Shown: piece after piece, positions 27,281 through 36,408 of the stretch | How the letters are laid out: the number at the start of each line of letters is the position of its first letter | How positions within the stretch are numbered: the stretch's first letter is position 1 | From: Clostridiaceae bacterium | GTDB lineage: Bacteria > Cyanobacteriota > Vampirovibrionia > Gastranaerophilales > Gastranaerophilaceae | NCBI GenBank assembly: GCA_022641775.1 | Contig: JALCDS010000002.1 | Coordinates: 61,502-125,501, forward strand | Direction of reading: 5' to 3' | Length of the DNA stretch: 64,000 bases | Program-made: the position numbers and the translations under genes | Notes under the pieces: generated by a model | Seen by the model: the letters and a program-made list of their open reading frames with translations, nothing else | Databases searched by the model: none | Told to the model about the DNA's origin: nothing

Positions 27281-28099
27281 ATGAGGATAGTTGAAAATAC
27301 AAGTAAAACAGCATTTACTTTAGCAGAAGTATTGATTACTCTTGCTATAATTGGTGTCGTTGCGGCATTGACACTTCCGTTATTTTTTAATAATTATCAA
27401 AAAAAAGTCTATTCTAATCAGTTAAAAGTTTCATATTCAATTTTGAATACAGGCTTTAAACAAATGCTATCAGATTCTGCTGTGACAAAGTTTGAAGAAA
27501 GTGAAGCTGCAGGAATGTTAGGCTTTGATACTACTAATAACTGGACAGATGAAGATGAAGCTGCAGTTTTTAAAAAATATTTCAGTGCATTAGTGTATGT
27601 ACCATATTCTCAACAGGTAAAAGAAGGCTGGCCTAATGGTAATAATGTATATACCGGTGATACTTGTAAAAAATTCGTAGGTAAGGGTAGCACATGGTAT
27701 AAGAGAAATAACAGAACAACTTGTATCGGATGTCGTCAGGAAGTTTATAAACTTGCAAATGGGGCATTAATACGTATGGGGTTCTTTAGCAGTTTCCCTG
27801 AAATGCAAAATACCGGACGTTTAAAACGTGTGGTTGGTGAAATTACTATAGATGTAAACGGCGAGAGAAAACCGAATGTATTTGGTGAAGATGCATTTGA
27901 ATTTGCGTTAGGTAATGACGGAAATTTATATGCATGGTGGGACGATAGTTTTGCAAAGTATTTTTCAGCAGTTGAGAAGGGTGACTATTGGGATTACTAT
28001 TACAAATTGAAAGACGGTACTAATTTGTGTACTGACCAGCGATATAATGGCAGAGCTTGCGCTGCATATGCAGAAGAACATAACTGGGAAGTGTATTAA
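27281..28099 (+). CDS. Type IV prepilin-like protein, tandem copy 1
   Basis: A 272-residue prepilin. The leader MRIVENTSKTA is followed by FTLAEVLITLAIIGVVAALT, so the residue before the cleavage point is Ala in place of the usual Gly. The globular part shows QVKEGWPNGNNVYTGDTCKK, paired cysteines (CIGCRQ), and the lineage segment IDVNGERKPNVFGEDAFEF. It is about 65 percent identical by eye to the next gene, 74 bp downstream. It is probably a major or minor pilin. Confidence 0.85.
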   Translation: MRIVENTSKTAFTLAEVLITLAIIGVVAALTLPLFFNNYQKKVYSNQLKVSYSILNTGFKQMLSDSAVTKFEESEAAGMLGFDTTNNWTDEDEAAVFKKYFSALVYVPYSQQVKEGWPNGNNVYTGDTCKKFVGKGSTWYKRNNRTTCIGCRQEVYKLANGALIRMGFFSSFPEMQNTGRLKRVVGEITIDVNGERKPNVFGEDAFEFALGNDGNLYAWWDDSFAKYFSAVEKGDYWDYYYKLKDGTNLCTDQRYNGRACAAYAEEHNWEVY

Positions 28100-28173
28100 G
28101 TATAATTAAAAATTTTGACGATATGAATGATTGCGATATAATATTATATTAATTGGTAACTATTTAGAGGATA

Positions 28174-29007
28174 ATGGAACACACTAATCAAATACTTTGG
28201 AAATCAAAAGCATTTACTTTAGCAGAAGTGTTAATCACCCTTGCTATAATTGGTATTGTTGCGGCATTGACGCTTCCGATATTTTATAATAATTATCAGA
28301 AAAAAGTTTATTCTGAACAGTTGAAGGTCTCATATTCAATTTTAAGTACCGGATTCAAACAAATGTTGTTTAATTCTGAAGTAACAAAATTTGAAGAAAG
28401 TGAAGCTTATGGGGAACTTCAGAAAAAAGGGTTTGATATAAGTGGTTATGGTGATAGTAACATAGTTGAAATAGAATTAATGAAAAAATATTTCAATGCC
28501 CCGGTACAGATTTCATATTCTCAACAGGTGAAAGAAGGCTGGCCTAATGGTAATAATGTATATACCGGTGATACTTGTAAAAAATTTGCAGGCAAAGGCA
28601 GTACATGGTATAAGCGTAGCAGAAAATCTTGCATAGGATTAAGACAAAATGTCTATAAACTTGCAAATGGTTCATTGGTGAGGATGGGTTTTCTTGATGC
28701 TTATCCTGAAGTCGAAAATAGTGGTCATATGAAACGTATGATTGCAGAAGTTACTATTGATGTGAATGGAGAAAAAGGTCCGAATGCTTTTGGCTCTGAT
28801 GCGTTTGAATTTGCATTGGGTAATGACGGGAATTTATATGCATGGTGGGATGATAGTTTTGCAAGGTATTTTGCGGCTGTTTATAATGATGATTATGCCA
28901 ACTACTATTATGTGTTAAAAGATGGCACAGATTTGTGCAAAGATTTGCTATATAACGGTAGAGCGTGTGCTGCGTATGCAGAAGAACACGATTGGGATTT
29001 GTATTAA
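28174..29007 (+). CDS. Type IV prepilin-like protein, tandem copy 2
   Basis: A 277-residue paralogue of the preceding gene. The leader ends WKSKA, again Ala at -1, then FTLAEVLITLAIIGIVAALT. The middle segment contains the same QVKEGWPNGNNVYTGDTCKK motif, and the C-terminal part the same GPNAFGSDAFEFALGNDG and NGRACAAYAEEH. The regions of difference are short, mainly around residues 70-100. It converges on the Y-family polymerase gene with only 3 bp between the stops. Confidence 0.85.
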   Translation: MEHTNQILWKSKAFTLAEVLITLAIIGIVAALTLPIFYNNYQKKVYSEQLKVSYSILSTGFKQMLFNSEVTKFEESEAYGELQKKGFDISGYGDSNIVEIELMKKYFNAPVQISYSQQVKEGWPNGNNVYTGDTCKKFAGKGSTWYKRSRKSCIGLRQNVYKLANGSLVRMGFLDAYPEVENSGHMKRMIAEVTIDVNGEKGPNAFGSDAFEFALGNDGNLYAWWDDSFARYFAAVYNDDYANYYYVLKDGTDLCKDLLYNGRACAAYAEEHDWDLY

Positions 29008-29010
29008 ACC

Positions 29011-30180
29011 CTAAGCGGTAAACCCTGTTCTTACAATATTTTTTCCAAATTTTGCCTCAAGTTTGTCAAATGCTTGTGCCAATTTTTTTCGCTTTTGAAC
29101 TTTTTCATCTTCAAAGAGGTTCAATTGAACTTTTGAATTTTCAATCAAGTTTTCAAAAATTACACCGGTACTTCTATATAAAATACCGTTATCAAAAATT
29201 TTATCTAAAAGATTGAGAATAATATTTGAAATTTCTATTTCAAAATCAGTAGGTTCGGTTAATTTCTTTTTACATGTATAAATTTTAAAATCTTTTGTTC
29301 GTAAAAACAATGTCACAGCGGAGGTTTTGCAGTCAATTTTCCTTAATCTTGAACAAGCTACATGGATATGATAATTGAGATTATTTTTAAGATAACTTTT
29401 GTCTGAGGAAAAAGTTTCTAAAGCACTTGTTTCTTGAATTGATTTTGGAAGCTTTACTTCATTTGTTACTTGAGAAATACATTCACCTAAAAGTTCATGT
29501 TTCATTTCTATTCCTCGGATTCCTATTGTTTTGTCTAACCAGGAATCTGATTTTTGAACCAATTCTGCTGTTGTTAAAATTCCCGACTTGTGAAAAAGCT
29601 TTGTCAGATTTCTACCTATTCCCCAAATATCTTCTATCGGAGTTTTTATCAATTCTGATTTAATTTTGCTTTGCCCGATTGTATAAATCCCTGAATTAAT
29701 CACTTTTGCTTTATCTGATGCTAGTTTTGCGAGAGTTTTTGTCTTGCTGATGCCGATAGAAACCGGTATATCAAGTTCATCCAAAATTATTTGTCTTAGC
29801 AAATTTCCCAGTTCTCTGTAATTTTTTTTATAAAGTTTTGCAAGACCGGTGAAATCTACGAAAGCTTCATCTACGGAATAAACTTGAACGGTTGGCGAAA
29901 AATCTCTTAGAATTTGCATAACATTGTTTGATATTTCTCTGTATAAATTGTGGTGTACATTTATATAAATGCATTTCGGATGTTCGTTTTTTGCCATAAA
30001 CATAGGTTCTCCCATTCTGACACCCATTTGTTTTGCTTCTATTGAACGAGATAGAACGCAACCGTTATCTCCTGATACAACGCTTACAGGTTTGCCTTTT
30101 AAATCCGGATTGACTTTCCTTTCACACGACACAAAAAAACAATCACAATCAACTAATGCTATATATTTTTCTTTTTCCAT
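29011..30180 (-). CDS. umuC: Y-family DNA polymerase (UmuC-like)
   Basis: A 389-residue translesion polymerase. The catalytic acidic residues are visible in ALVDCDCFFVSCER (residues about 6-19) and YSVDEAFVDF (about residue 102); the little-finger and C-terminal UmuC extension follow. It resembles UmuC more than DinB (CFFVSCERKVNP, NGCVLSRS). No umuD-like gene is adjacent. The ATG at 30180 is chosen: a longer frame from 30267 would pass through the pepA terminator hairpin. Confidence 0.87.
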   Translation of the reverse strand: MEKEKYIALVDCDCFFVSCERKVNPDLKGKPVSVVSGDNGCVLSRSIEAKQMGVRMGEPMFMAKNEHPKCIYINVHHNLYREISNNVMQILRDFSPTVQVYSVDEAFVDFTGLAKLYKKNYRELGNLLRQIILDELDIPVSIGISKTKTLAKLASDKAKVINSGIYTIGQSKIKSELIKTPIEDIWGIGRNLTKLFHKSGILTTAELVQKSDSWLDKTIGIRGIEMKHELLGECISQVTNEVKLPKSIQETSALETFSSDKSYLKNNLNYHIHVACSRLRKIDCKTSAVTLFLRTKDFKIYTCKKKLTEPTDFEIEISNIILNLLDKIFDNGILYRSTGVIFENLIENSKVQLNLFEDEKVQKRKKLAQAFDKLEAKFGKNIVRTGFTA

Positions 30181-30186
30181 AAAACC

Positions 30187-30215
30187 AGTATGGATGATTT
30201 TTGATTTTTCGTCAA
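30187..30215 (-). promoter_or_regulatory. Promoter of the umuC-like gene
   Basis: On the reverse strand TTGACG (30215-30210) and CATACT (30192-30187) are 17 bases apart. The predicted 5' end is at about the ATG itself, so the mRNA may be leaderless. Confidence 0.5.
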
Positions 30216-30216
30216 T

Positions 30217-30252
30217 AAAAAAGATGCACAAAATATTTTGTACATCTTTTTT
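30217..30252 (-). terminator. Terminator of pepA
   Basis: AAAAAAGATG-ACAAAAT with its complement (one mismatch) and T-tracts on both sides, immediately after the pepA stop. Confidence 0.85.
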
Positions 30253-30267
30253 ATATTTTTTGTTCAA

Positions 30268-31671
30268 CTATTTTTCACAAATATAATTTAATAAAGTTCT
30301 AACTCCCATTCCAGTTGAGCCTTCAATAAATTCATTATGTGGTTTTTCAATAAAGGCAGTTCCTGCAACATCAAGGTGTGCCCACTTAACTTTATCAGTT
30401 ACGAATTCTCTTAAAAATACTCCGGCAATTGATGCTCCGCCTTGACGGCTTCCTGTATTTTTCATATCTGCGATATTACTTTTTATACTTTCAAAATAAT
30501 CATCATACATTGGAAGTTCCCAGAATTTTTCGCCTGATTTTTTACCGATTTGTATTAGTTTTTGGACTAATTTTTCGTCATTTCCCATAATTCCTGAAAC
30601 TGTTGAACCCAATGCAACAACACAAGCACCAGTCAAAGTTGCTATATCAACAATTTCATCAACTCCGAGTTCTTCTGCAAAGCATAATGCATCAGCCAAA
30701 GTCAATCTGCCCTCTGCATCAGTATTATCGACTTCAATCGTTTTTCCGTTTTTAGCGGTTAAAACATCACCCGGTTTGTAAGCCTTACATCCAGGCATAT
30801 TTTCACAAGCTGCAATAATTCCGTTTACTTCGATATCAGGATTGAGTTCGGAAAGTGCACTCATCACACCGAGGATACATGCAGCTCCTGACATATCATC
30901 ACGCATAGTTAACATACTTGACGCTGGTTTCAAATCAAGTCCGCCGGCATCAAAGGTCAATCCTTTTCCGATAATCGCAATTTTTTTAGTAACTTTTTTG
31001 CCTGTATATTTCATATGGATAAATCTTGGTTCTTGATGGCTACCTTGACTTACAGCTAAAAATGCACCCATTTTTAATCTTTTTATTTCATCTTTGTCGT
31101 AGACTCTTGTTGTAATTCCTTTCAAGCTTTCAGCAACTTCTGCCAATTTCTTTGGCGTAATAACTGCAGCAGAATCATTTGAAAGATTTCTTGTAAAGTC
31201 CATCGCGTTTGCAAAAATATTTCCTTCTTTAACTTCTTTTTCAGAAAATTTAGTGAAGTATATTTTTTCGACACGAGGCGCTTTTTTAGATTTGTATTTG
31301 TCAAATGCATAATTTGCAATTGAAACACCGAGTGTTGCAGATTTTCCATAATCAAGTTCTGTAGCCAAATCAAAGCAAGCACTCTTGCAGTGAATTTGTT
31401 GTAATTTTTTTGTAGCTTTTGAAATTGCTTCACGGCATCTATTCGCATCAAATTCTTCTCTTTTACCAAACCCGACAACCAAAATTTTGTCAAATTTTTC
31501 TTGTCCTAATGTGTGCAAAAGATAAGTGGTACAAAACTTTCCCTCGAATTTATCTTTTTTAATTGCAAATTTATTTGCCAATTCTTGTGTTGTTTTTTCA
31601 TTTTCAAACATATTGATAACTAAAACTTCAAATTTTTCGGAATCAATGTCTTTAATCGCTTTAATTTCCAT
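30268..31671 (-). CDS. pepA: Cytosol leucyl aminopeptidase
   Basis: An M17 zinc/manganese aminopeptidase, 467 residues, forming hexamers in the cytoplasm. The active-site signature NTDAEGRLTLADALC is present, as are the metal and bicarbonate regions GKGLTFDAGGLDLKPASS and RDDMSGAA. The ATG at 31671 is chosen because GGAG lies 9 bases before it; an in-frame ATG at 31725 has no ribosome site. It is divergent from rny, and a 14-bp palindrome lies in the gap. Confidence 0.94.
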   Translation of the reverse strand: MEIKAIKDIDSEKFEVLVINMFENEKTTQELANKFAIKKDKFEGKFCTTYLLHTLGQEKFDKILVVGFGKREEFDANRCREAISKATKKLQQIHCKSACFDLATELDYGKSATLGVSIANYAFDKYKSKKAPRVEKIYFTKFSEKEVKEGNIFANAMDFTRNLSNDSAAVITPKKLAEVAESLKGITTRVYDKDEIKRLKMGAFLAVSQGSHQEPRFIHMKYTGKKVTKKIAIIGKGLTFDAGGLDLKPASSMLTMRDDMSGAACILGVMSALSELNPDIEVNGIIAACENMPGCKAYKPGDVLTAKNGKTIEVDNTDAEGRLTLADALCFAEELGVDEIVDIATLTGACVVALGSTVSGIMGNDEKLVQKLIQIGKKSGEKFWELPMYDDYFESIKSNIADMKNTGSRQGGASIAGVFLREFVTDKVKWAHLDVAGTAFIEKPHNEFIEGSTGMGVRTLLNYICEK

Positions 31672-31762
31672 AGCTTCTCTCTCCTTTTTTTGTTTTATTG
31701 TAACACTTATTATATATTTGGACAAATTTATAAAGTTTTACTATACAAATTCAAAAAAATAT

Positions 31763-31776
31763 GATACTATAGTATC
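31763..31776. promoter_or_regulatory. Perfect 14-bp palindrome
   Basis: GATACTATAGTATC, in the divergent gap between pepA and rny. It has the size and symmetry of a dimer operator; no regulator can be named. Confidence 0.45.
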
Positions 31777-31841
31777 AGATGTAGTATAGGTAAATATTTT
31801 TGAATATATATGCAATAAAAGTTGTTTAATAAAATAAATTA

Positions 31842-31878
31842 AATAAAAGCTCGATAGGTTAAATGTATCGGGTTTATT
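31842..31878 (+). promoter_or_regulatory. Hairpin in the rny leader
   Basis: CTCGATA (31850-31856) pairs with TATCGGG (31866-31872), extended by AATAAA/TTTATT, with a 9-base loop. It lies 49 bases before the rny start and is a possible regulatory or processing site. Confidence 0.35.
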
Positions 31879-31920
31879 GCGTATATCATAAAAAATAGAA
31901 AAGGACAAGGTAAAGGCTTT

Positions 31921-33444
31921 ATGATGAACCTTTGGTTAATCGTAGCGATTATTGCGGTAATAGCTTTGATTGCAGTGCTTTACGTTCAGCACAACAAGAT
32001 GAAGACTGTCATGGCTGATGTCGACAAGGACAGAAAAGCTCTTGAGGACAAAGAAAAACTCCTTTTAAAAGAAGCTAAAATTAAAGCTATTGATGAGCTT
32101 CAAGATGACAGAGAAAAATTAAACGAAGAAGAAAGAGAACGCAGACAAGAACTTACAAGACAAGAACAAAAAATTGCAAAAAGAGAAGATGATCTTGAAG
32201 ACAAAATTCAAGAATACACGGACAAAGATTTACAAGTTCAAAAGAAACTTGATGAATTATTAGAAAAAGAAGATTATTTAGCAGAGATTGTTCAAAAGCA
32301 AACTTCCGAATTGGAAAGAATTTCAGGAATGTCAGCTGACGATGCTAAAAAAATGTTATTGGAACAATTGAAGCATGATTTGGCTCAAGAACAAATGACT
32401 TTGATAAAAGAAAATGAAGCCAAAATAAAAGAAGTTTCTTTAGAAAAATCTAAAGAAATTCTTTCAACTACAATGCAAAGATGTATGATTGAACAGGTTG
32501 TTGAAACAACAGTTTCAGTTGTAGCATTGCCGAATGATGAAATGAAGGGTCGTATTATTGGTCGTGAAGGTCGTAATATTAGAGCGTTAGAAACCTTGAC
32601 CGGTGTCGATTTGATTATTGATGATACTCCGGAAGCCGTTGTATTATCAAGTTTTGACCCCGTACGTAGAGAAATAGCAAAAATTGCTTTAGAAAAACTT
32701 ATTGTTGACGGTCGTATTCACCCTGTAAGAATTGAAGAAATGGTTGAAAAGGCTCGTGAAGAAGTTGATAAAAAAATCTGGCAAGAAGGTGAAAATGCCG
32801 CTCTTGAAACAGGTGTTATGGGCTTGAACAAAGAATTGATTAAAACATTGGGTCGTTTATATTATAGAACAAGTTACGGACAAAATGTTTTGAAACACTC
32901 ATTAGAAGTAGCTCATATTGCAGGAATGTTAGCTGCTGAAATCGGTGCAAATGAACGTATCGCAAAACGTGCCGGTTTGTTACACGATATCGGAAAGGCA
33001 GTTGACCAAACACAAGAAGGTACACATATTCAACTCGGTGTTGAATTAGCAACTCGTTTTGGTGAAAGTCCTGAAGTTATTCATGCAATAGAAGCTCACC
33101 ATGATGACGTTGTGGCAAATTCTATTGAAGCTGTTCTTGTAAAAGTGGCTGATGCAATTTCAGCAGGCAGACCTGGTGCAAGACGTGATACTTTAGAAAT
33201 TTATATCAAACGTTTGCAAAAAATAGAAGAAATAGTAAACAGCTATGAAGGTATAAAACAATCCTTTGCTGTTCAAGCAGGTCGTGAAGTTAGAATTGTT
33301 GTTGAAGCTGAAAAATTTGATGATTTAGCTTCTCAAAAATTGGCTCGTGATGTTGCAAAACGGATTGAGGATGAACTCGACTATCCGGGACAAATTAGAG
33401 TAACGGTTGTTAGAGAGTTCAGAACAACAGAAATTGCAAAATAA
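31921..33444 (+). CDS. rny: Ribonuclease Y
   Basis: A membrane-tethered endoribonuclease that initiates mRNA decay. An N-terminal transmembrane helix (about 3-22) precedes a long coiled coil (about 25-190), a KH domain ([17 protein letters not shown]), and the HD domain whose metal-binding HD is in [11 protein letters not shown], with a second histidine segment AIEAHHDDV. The 507-residue length is typical. Start codons ATG ATG are adjacent; the first is used. It heads an operon with ymdB, as in many bacteria. Confidence 0.96.
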   Translation: MMNLWLIVAIIAVIALIAVLYVQHNKMKTVMADVDKDRKALEDKEKLLLKEAKIKAIDELQDDREKLNEEERERRQELTRQEQKIAKREDDLEDKIQEYTDKDLQVQKKLDELLEKEDYLAEIVQKQTSELERISGMSADDAKKMLLEQLKHDLAQEQMTLIKENEAKIKEVSLEKSKEILSTTMQRCMIEQVVETTVSVVALPNDEMKGRIIGREGRNIRALETLTGVDLIIDDTPEAVVLSSFDPVRREIAKIALEKLIVDGRIHPVRIEEMVEKAREEVDKKIWQEGENAALETGVMGLNKELIKTLGRLYYRTSYGQNVLKHSLEVAHIAGMLAAEIGANERIAKRAGLLHDIGKAVDQTQEGTHIQLGVELATRFGESPEVIHAIEAHHDDVVANSIEAVLVKVADAISAGRPGARRDTLEIYIKRLQKIEEIVNSYEGIKQSFAVQAGREVRIVVEAEKFDDLASQKLARDVAKRIEDELDYPGQIRVTVVREFRTTEIAK

Positions 33445-33450
33445 AATTCT

Positions 33451-33482
33451 CGTGAGAAGTAAGTTTTTACTTCTCACGATTT
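33451..33482 (+). terminator. Hairpin between rny and ymdB
   Basis: A perfect 12-bp stem (33451-33462 with 33467-33478, loop GTTT) followed only by ATTTTATGG. The ymdB start lies 5 bases after it. It could be a weak terminator/attenuator or a structure that limits ymdB translation. Confidence 0.65.
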
Positions 33483-33483
33483 T

Positions 33484-34326
33484 ATGGTAAAAACAATGAC
33501 AGACAAAGTAAAGGTATTATTTTTTGGAGATTTGACAGGAAAACCGGGAAGGTTTGCCCTAAGAGATTTTTTGTCTGATTTAAAATCCAAAAATCAATTG
33601 CCTGATTTTGTTATCGCGAATGTTGAAAATGCCTCTCACGGGTTTGGTTTAACTCCAAAAAATTATGGAGAACTCTTGGAATATGGTGTTGATTGTATGA
33701 CGTCAGGCAACCATATTTTTGATAAAAAGGATTTACTTTCTATTATTGAGGATGCAGATAAACTTGTTCGTCCAATAAATTATCCGAAAAATATGACATA
33801 TGGTAAAGGTAGTCGTATTTTTGAAAAAGATGATTATAAAATTGGGGTAATAAATGTATTGGGCAGAGTTTTTATGACTCCTGTAGATTCTCAATGGGAA
33901 ATAGTTGAAGAAGAAATAAAAAAGTTAAAAGAAATTACGCCGATTGTTGTTGTTGATTTTCATGCAGAGGCAACGGCAGAAAAAGTTTGTTTTGGAAAGT
34001 TTTGTGCAAAATTGGGTGTGAGTGCATTTTTAGGCACGCATACTCATATTCAAACAGCAGATGAACATATTGAAAACGGTATGGCATACATTACAGATGC
34101 CGGATTTTGCGGATGTATAGATAGTGTAATCGGGATGGATTATGCAACGTCCTTGAACCGTTTCTTAACTGCTTTGCCTGAACGTTATGAAGTCGCCGAA
34201 AATGGTTCTGTTCAAATTAATGCGGTTGAATTTGAAATAGATAAAAATACCGGATTTGCCACTTCAATAAAAAGAATTTATAGTATTAGTAAAGAAGAAG
34301 AAAAGGACAAGGACAATGAAGTGTGA
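33484..34326 (+). CDS. ymdB: YmdB-family metallophosphoesterase
   Basis: A 280-residue cyclic-nucleotide phosphodiesterase-like protein. Metal-binding motifs are visible as FFGDLTGKPGR, VANVENASHGFG, TSGNHIFDK, VDFHAEATAE and GTHTHIQTAD. In Bacillus the product hydrolyses 2',3'-cNMPs and affects biofilm and sporulation decisions. It follows rny, its usual neighbour. No Shine-Dalgarno is visible before the ATG at 33484 or the one at 33496; a hairpin occupies that place. It overlaps the next gene by 11 bases. Confidence 0.9.
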   Translation: MVKTMTDKVKVLFFGDLTGKPGRFALRDFLSDLKSKNQLPDFVIANVENASHGFGLTPKNYGELLEYGVDCMTSGNHIFDKKDLLSIIEDADKLVRPINYPKNMTYGKGSRIFEKDDYKIGVINVLGRVFMTPVDSQWEIVEEEIKKLKEITPIVVVDFHAEATAEKVCFGKFCAKLGVSAFLGTHTHIQTADEHIENGMAYITDAGFCGCIDSVIGMDYATSLNRFLTALPERYEVAENGSVQINAVEFEIDKNTGFATSIKRIYSISKEEEKDKDNEV

Positions 34327-35173
34327 CTTACATATTCATACGGACTATTCTGATGGAGTGTTTACGCCTGAAAAAATAGTTGATACCGCAATTGATGTTG
34401 GTCTGGAAGCTATTGCATTGACAGATCACGACAATGTCTTATCTGCGGATGTTGCAAAAAAATATTTGCAACAGACAAATCAGTCAGATAAACTAGAAAT
34501 AATTCAAGGTGTAGAGGTTAATACACTTTACAAGGGTAACGAAGTTCATATACTTGGTTATTTTATGGATGTAAATAACAGTGATTTCCAAAATTTGTTG
34601 AAAGCACAACAAAAGGCAAGAATAGTTCAAACTAAAGAAATAATTTCATTATTAGCAAAAAAAGAAGGAATAAAAATAAAGTTTGATGATATAGTAAAAC
34701 AGGTTGCTCCGGGAGGAAGTATAGGCAGACCGCATATTGCAAAAGCGATTACACTTGCCGGCGGAACATCAAGTGTTATTGAAGCATATGCAAAATATAT
34801 TCATGAAGATTCCCCAGTTTATGTGACAAGAAAAACTGTTACGCCTCATGATGCGGTTGAAATTATATATGATGCCGGCGGTGTTCCTGTTATTGCGCAC
34901 CCTCATGATTTAGATATTGCAGAAGAATTGATAAAAGAATTGATGACCTATGGGCTAAGAGGAATTGAAGCTTATCATAGAAAACATTCTCCTGCTTGTG
35001 TGGAATATTTTTCATCAATGGCTGAAGAATTGGGACTTATTGTTACTGGTGGTTCTGATTTTCACTCCCCAAATATTATGAATGGACAAATTGTTTTAGG
35101 GAAAAACTTTGTACCTGAATGGGTCTATGACAAACTTCTTGAAGAAAAAAAACGTATAGATATGGCAGGTTAG
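34316..35173 (+). CDS. PHP-domain phosphoesterase
   Basis: A 285-residue PHP protein of the YciV/TrpH (RNase AM) type. Metal ligands appear in DLHIHTDYSDG, ALTDHDN, GVEVNT, HILGYFMD, PVIAHPHD and GGSDFHSP. Members hydrolyse 3',5'-bisphosphonucleotides or trim 5' ends of RNA, which suits the rny-ymdB context. GGAC-rich sequence within the end of ymdB may act as the ribosome site. The assignment is to the family; the substrate is unproven. Confidence 0.88.
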   Translation: MKCDLHIHTDYSDGVFTPEKIVDTAIDVGLEAIALTDHDNVLSADVAKKYLQQTNQSDKLEIIQGVEVNTLYKGNEVHILGYFMDVNNSDFQNLLKAQQKARIVQTKEIISLLAKKEGIKIKFDDIVKQVAPGGSIGRPHIAKAITLAGGTSSVIEAYAKYIHEDSPVYVTRKTVTPHDAVEIIYDAGGVPVIAHPHDLDIAEELIKELMTYGLRGIEAYHRKHSPACVEYFSSMAEELGLIVTGGSDFHSPNIMNGQIVLGKNFVPEWVYDKLLEEKKRIDMAG

Positions 35174-35178
35174 AATTT

Positions 35179-35826
35179 ATGGCTAAAAAAAAGAATATTT
35201 GGAAACTTGAATATACAGTTACATTATTTATTATAGTAAGCATAGTATTAATTTTACTGCCCGTTTCTCTTGGGGGTACAATGCAGGCAAATTTGATTTC
35301 TAAATGGAATGAAAGATTTAATCGTGTTGAATATATGGCATCTGTTATCAAAGCAAATATGGATTTAGAAACTGAAAAAACTTTTGAAAAAGCTAAACCT
35401 GAAGATAAGGATACTTTGGTTTTGCAATTGTTAAAGCCATATTTAAGGATTGATACATCACGTCAGGTTCCGAGACATTATAGACAACGTTATATGGATA
35501 GAACCAGAGTTTTGAAAGGTCAGGAATATTATTTCAGCGATGTTTATTATGCTGAGAATAATGTTTTGGTAGGAATTAAATATTTAAAACCAGAATCTAA
35601 AGATGAACCTAATTATATGATGATGTTTGATTTGAACGGAATTTTACCTCCAAACACTTGGGGAAAAGATATCTTTGGCGTTGATATATATTCTGATATG
35701 TCAGTAAAACCTTTCGGTGATGGAATGAGTATGGATGCGTTGAGTTCTGATTGTTCACCAAAGGGAACCGGCGTAATGTGTTCTTATTATTACAAAATCG
35801 GGGGTGCTTTTGACGACAAGAAATAG
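35179..35826 (+). CDS. Membrane-anchored pilin-like protein
   Basis: A 215-residue protein with one N-terminal transmembrane helix (about residues 12-34) and no FTLAEV-type cleavage site. Its C-terminal half includes FDLNGILPPNTWGKDIFGV, which matches the IDVNGxxxPNxFGxDxFEF segment of the prepilins at 27-29 kb, and ends with GVMCSYYYKIGG. It is therefore probably a divergent minor pilin or pilus-assembly protein. It lies in the rny operon and overlaps the LOG gene. Confidence 0.65.
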   Translation: MAKKKNIWKLEYTVTLFIIVSIVLILLPVSLGGTMQANLISKWNERFNRVEYMASVIKANMDLETEKTFEKAKPEDKDTLVLQLLKPYLRIDTSRQVPRHYRQRYMDRTRVLKGQEYYFSDVYYAENNVLVGIKYLKPESKDEPNYMMMFDLNGILPPNTWGKDIFGVDIYSDMSVKPFGDGMSMDALSSDCSPKGTGVMCSYYYKIGGAFDDKK

Positions 35827-36406
35827 ACGCATTTGTGTTTTTGCATCATCTTCCAATTTTTTAGGAGAACAGTTTTATACAGATGCAAAAAAGTCAGGTG
35901 AAATCTTAGCTCAAAACGGTTTTGATATTGTTTATGGCGGAAGTGCTCTTGGAATGATGTATGCTTGTGCCGGTGAATTTAAAAAATACGGGCAAAAAAT
36001 ATATGGTGTTATGCCCGAAAAACTTAACGATTTTGGTGTCTCTACAAAAATTTGTGACGAGTTTTTTCTTACCAAAACAATGAGGGAGAGAAAAGCTAAA
36101 ATGGATGAATTGTCTGACGGAGTTTTGGCTCTTGCAGGAGGATTCGGAACACTGGAAGAATTGAGTGAAATGATTGTTCAAAAGCAACTCGGATATAATA
36201 ACAAACCTATTGTATTATTAAATACAGATGGATTTTACAATACCTTGTTAAAGTTTTTTGATGAATTGATTATGAAAAAATTTGCAAATGAAAATGTTAG
36301 AGGGTTGTATTACGTTGCAGAAACGCCTGAACAAGCGCTAGAATATTTTATTAAATATGATTATTCACTAAAAGAAAGAACTAAAGAAGAAATTTACAAT
36401 AGATAA
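35804..36406 (+). CDS. LOG-family (TIGR00730) nucleotide phosphoribohydrolase
   Basis: A 200-residue Rossmann-fold protein of the cytokinin riboside 5'-monophosphate phosphoribohydrolase family. The signatures are YGGSALGMMYACA, the catalytic MRERKAKMDELSD, and AGGFGTLEELSE (PGGxGTxxE with Ala for Pro). The exact start is uncertain: GTG at 35804, or TTG at 35810, which has GGGGG 5 bases upstream. Either overlaps the previous gene. It ends 2 bases before the convergent pdxA stop. Confidence 0.87.
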   Translation: MLLTTRNRRICVFASSSNFLGEQFYTDAKKSGEILAQNGFDIVYGGSALGMMYACAGEFKKYGQKIYGVMPEKLNDFGVSTKICDEFFLTKTMRERKAKMDELSDGVLALAGGFGTLEELSEMIVQKQLGYNNKPIVLLNTDGFYNTLLKFFDELIMKKFANENVRGLYYVAETPEQALEYFIKYDYSLKERTKEEIYNR

Positions 36407-36408
36407 AG

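Noticed and set aside
30181..30267. 29-residue N-terminal extension of the Y-family polymerase
   Set aside because: It would be read through the pepA terminator hairpin and lies upstream of the promoter; the family begins at the ATG at 30180.
31672..31725. 18-residue N-terminal extension of PepA
   Set aside because: No ribosome site before 31725, while GGAG lies just before the ATG at 31671.
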